Source of the DNA: Mortierella sp. BCC40632
Lineage: Eukaryota > Mortierellomycota > Mortierellomycetes > Mortierellales > Mortierellaceae
Assembly (NCBI GenBank): GCA_011634665.1
Contig: WAEK01000011.1
Span: 823,001-887,000 of the forward strand
Direction: 5' to 3'
DNA length: 64,000 bases
The stretch's first letter is position 1; the number at the start of each line of letters is the position of its first letter. Below, piece after piece: positions 61,528 through 64,000 of the stretch. The translations under genes were made by a program, and so were the position numbers. The notes under the pieces are model-generated. The model was not told the DNA's origin, made no database searches, and saw nothing but the letters and a program-made list of their open reading frames with translations.

Positions 61528-62705
61528 TAGGGAAGACAAAGTGAGTAGGAGGAGGGAAAGAGAGAGAGAGAGAGAGTTGGGCTTTGATTCTATCGTTTAA
61601 GAGTCCTTTCCTTTCTTTGTTTCTTTCCCCCTCTCTTCTTAGTTTCTCTTTGTTTCCGACCCCCCTATGTGGCGGACATGGAATGGAATAGAAGAAAGCG
61701 CGGGCCAAGTTCAGAGACATTATGCATTGGCAATGGAAAAGAAAAGAAAAAAAGTGAGCCAGTGGAAGAAATAGAAAGTAAGAAAGAAAGAGAAAAAAAA
61801 AGAGCGAGAGTGAGAAGGATAAGGTGGATGAGAGAAGTGAATTGATGAAGCTTGCATGAGCTTTTCAAGTCATGTATTGGATAATAAAGACCTGCAGGGC
61901 AGCGGAGGAGAGAAAGAGAAAGAGAAAGAGACTCGAAGTTTAGCAACCCGAAATAAGTAAACTACTTTGGTTCCCCGCCCCGTAGATTCTGCACAGTCGC
62001 GTCTGCGTCTGACTTGCTCTCCTCCTCTCCTTTCCTCCTCCTCCATCCTGATCCTCATTTTTTTTTTTTTGCATTTATCACTTTTTGTAGTGATTGGAGG
62101 AGCCTCTGCTAGTCACCCTGTTGGGATTGTTTGTTCCCACAAGAAGGGTGTGTAACTGAACAAACTCCCTTTTTCATCCGATGTGACCCACTGCCACCAT
62201 AACTAGTGTTTACCTTGGGCTTGGGCAGATACCCTTTTGATCCGTTTCGCCTCTGTTCCCCCCCCCTCCCTCCTCCCTCCATTCATCGATTATCCTCCCC
62301 CCTTCCTTCCCTCTCAAAGCCTTGCTCACATTGTTACACACAGCCTTTTTTTTCTTTTTCAGCATTGAGTAATACGTTGTGTTGTTGTTGTCGTTGTTGT
62401 TGTTGTTTTTTGAAAAAGAAAAAAAAATAGAGCAAAGGCAGTTGCCTTGGGATATCTGCAAAGCAAAAAAAAAAAAAGACTAAAAAAAATGAAAAACACT
62501 TTGTTGTCGTTGTGGTTGTTGAGCGATGTATTAAAGGGTTTATTACTTTTTTTTTTTCAGACAGTACTAATTACAAGGGTTGGGGGGAGGAAGAGTCCTT
62601 TTACACTCGCTTCTTTTCCTGAAAAGAAAAAAGAAAAAAAAGGGGGGGAAGGAGGGGGAGGGGGACAAGCAAGAAGATCTAGAATATTTTTTTTTGTTTT
62701 CTTCC
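61528..62705. other. Spacer between convergent J-protein and permease genes
   Basis: About 1.2 kb. GA-rich at 61550-61580 and 61735-61930, CT-rich at 62000-62300, with (GTT)n near 62378-62407 and A/T runs to 62700. No gene is supported. Confidence 0.55.
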
Positions 62706-64000
62706 TTAGTTCTTCTCCTCGTTCTTGATCTCGATGTGGTGAGACTGGTCGACAACCTCCAAAGGCTGGATGTGAGCATAGCGCTCGGGGTTGTTAAGGC
62801 GAGAGTGGGTGCGTCCGTAGAAGGCATAGAAGACCAAACCAATGGCCAACCAGACAATAAGACGGACGATGGCAGAGACCGACTCGACGGCAATAAGACC
62901 AATGCAGCAGGCAGCACCGAGAACGGGGAGAACAGGGCCAAGAGGGACCTTGAAGCGACGAGGGCGGTCAGGGTGCTTCCAGCGCATGACCAAGACTGAG
63001 CAGTGGACAAGGAAGAAGGCAAAGAGGGTTCCGACGGAGGTCAAGTTGGCAAGCAAGTCGACGGGGAACATACCACCAGCAGCAGCGCAGATGGTTCCGG
63101 TGATGGCAGTGGTGATGACGGGGGTCTTGTACTTGGGGTGGAGACGACCAGCAGAGGCGGGGAAGAGACCATCGACAGCCATGGCAAAGAAAATACGGGG
63201 CTGTCCGATCAAGAGAACGAGCATGACCGAGACCAAACCAGCCAAGATACCAACCTCACAGAAGATCTGGAGCCACTTTTGTCCAGTGACCTTGGCAACA
63301 AGAGTAAAAGCAGCCTCGTTCTCGATGTTCTTGTAGTTGACGACACCAGTCATAACAATGGCAGTGGCAATGTAAAGAATGGTGCAGATACCGAGCGAGA
63401 GACCAATCGAGATGGGAAGATCACGCTGAGGGTTGCGGGCCTCCTGAGCAGCGGTCGAGATAGCATCGAAACCAATGAAGGCAAAGAAGACAACTGTAGC
63501 ACCACGGAAAACACCCGAACCACCGAAGGAGCCGAACTTGCCAGTGTTTGGTGGAACGAATGGCTTGAAGTTTTCAGTGTCAACGAACTTGCAGGCACCA
63601 AAGATGAAGACAACAATGACAATGAGCTTGATCAAGACGAGAACGTTGTTGACACGAGCCGAGGACTTGACACCACGGCAAAGAAGGATGGTGAGGAGAA
63701 CGACAATGATGAACGACGGCAGGGAGAACCAAGCACCCGTGAGCGAGAAAACGTCGTCCTTGTATGCAAAGGGAGCCGCCATGAGTTTATCATTGCCCTC
63801 GAAACCGAATGCGTCTTTGAAGAAGGCTTTGAGATAGTGAGAGAAACCGACAGAGACCGTAGCAGCACCGACAAGGTATTCAAGAATCAAATCCCATCCG
63901 ATGATCCAGGCAACCAATTCGCCGCAGGTAGCATAAGTATAAGTGTAGGCAGAACCGGCAACAGGGACCAAGCAGGCCATCTCAGCATATGACAAGGCAG
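62706..64000 (-). CDS. Amino-acid permease, APC/cationic amino-acid transporter type (5' partial)
   Basis: Membrane transporter of the APC superfamily (CAT/SLC7-like). The frame is open to the window edge, so the N-terminal part lies beyond 64000; about 430 residues are visible. The first visible residues (SYAEMACLVPVAGSAYTYTY) correspond to the third membrane segment of the family. Later landmarks are FFAFIGFDAISTAAQEARNP, RIFFAMAVDGLFP, GTLFAFFLVHCSVLVMRW and a hydrophilic C-terminus (SHHIEIKNEEKN). FFAFIGFDAIST and EARNPQRDLPI are typical of CAT-type carriers. Codon use is strongly C/G-ending, suggesting high expression. Substrate is inferred from family only. It is convergent with the J-protein gene. 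Confidence 0.9.
   Translation of the reverse strand, partial: ALSYAEMACLVPVAGSAYTYTYATCGELVAWIIGWDLILEYLVGAATVSVGFSHYLKAFFKDAFGFEGNDKLMAAPFAYKDDVFSLTGAWFSLPSFIIVVLLTILLCRGVKSSARVNNVLVLIKLIVIVVFIFGACKFVDTENFKPFVPPNTGKFGSFGGSGVFRGATVVFFAFIGFDAISTAAQEARNPQRDLPISIGLSLGICTILYIATAIVMTGVVNYKNIENEAAFTLVAKVTGQKWLQIFCEVGILAGLVSVMLVLLIGQPRIFFAMAVDGLFPASAGRLHPKYKTPVITTAITGTICAAAGGMFPVDLLANLTSVGTLFAFFLVHCSVLVMRWKHPDRPRRFKVPLGPVLPVLGAACCIGLIAVESVSAIVRLIVWLAIGLVFYAFYGRTHSRLNNPERYAHIQPLEVVDQSHHIEIKNEEKN

Noticed and set aside
63003..63992. Long open frame of 329 codons on the plus strand
   Set aside because: It is the antisense of the permease gene. Its acidic/Asn/Asp-rich translation reflects the strong third-position bias of the real gene.

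Overview
The window is nuclear DNA from an early-diverging filamentous fungus, most probably Mucoromycota and within it the Mortierellomycotina. The genus cannot be fixed from sequence alone. The evidence is many short introns with GTAAGT/GTATGT donors and pyrimidine-rich acceptors, genes packed on both strands, a SepH/Cdc7-type septation kinase, a fungal P-type proton ATPase, an early-fungal gene set that includes a PEN-2 homologue and an ABCD4-like transporter, and very many long poly-A/poly-T and CT/GA tracts between genes. Gene models were built by hand from reading frames, splice-site consensus and phase agreement across every junction. Most close exactly; the exceptions are flagged.

Layout. 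1-6319 (+): a large leucine-rich-repeat RhoGEF whose 5' end lies outside the window. 7506-15326 (-): a 19-exon SepH/Cdc7-like kinase, convergent with the RhoGEF. 15327-18727: simple-repeat-rich spacer. 18728-19565 (-): COX20. 20086-23204 (+): USP36/Ubp16-type deubiquitinase, divergent from COX20. 23205-29202: a 6 kb gene-poor island holding a foldback (MITE-like) element and two copies of a dispersed TATA-containing repeat. 29203-32932 (+): ABCD4-like ABC half-transporter. 33291-34206 (-): small membrane protein. About 34620-35714 (-): unresolved gene. 36897-40505 (+): C2H2 zinc-finger protein. 43237-44768 (-): Elf1-like elongation factor with a long Ser/Gln-rich tail. 45331-46940 (-): gamma-butyrobetaine dioxygenase-like enzyme with a mitochondrial presequence exon. 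47197-51103: a MULE-type DNA transposon with terminal inverted repeats and a 9-bp target duplication, carrying a frameshifted transposase. 51448-51891 (+): PEN-2. About 51996-52690 (-): unresolved gene. 53087-56336 (+): plasma-membrane H+-ATPase. 56604-57960 (-): ESF2/ABT1. 58257-59149 (+): PPIL3-type cyclophilin with an apparent one-base deletion. 59675-61527 (+): J-domain membrane protein. 62706-64000 (-): amino-acid permease, running off the right edge.

The genes are ordinary chromosomal neighbours and form no operon or single pathway. Themes are cell polarity and septation (RhoGEF, SepH), membrane transport (ABCD4-like, PMA1, permease), mitochondria (COX20, the carnitine-pathway enzyme) and nuclear/nucleolar functions (USP36-like, ESF2, Elf1-like). 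The most notable non-gene structures are the complete MULE element, the hAT-like foldback element and the duplicated TATA-containing repeat. No rRNA, tRNA or CRISPR array was recognised.
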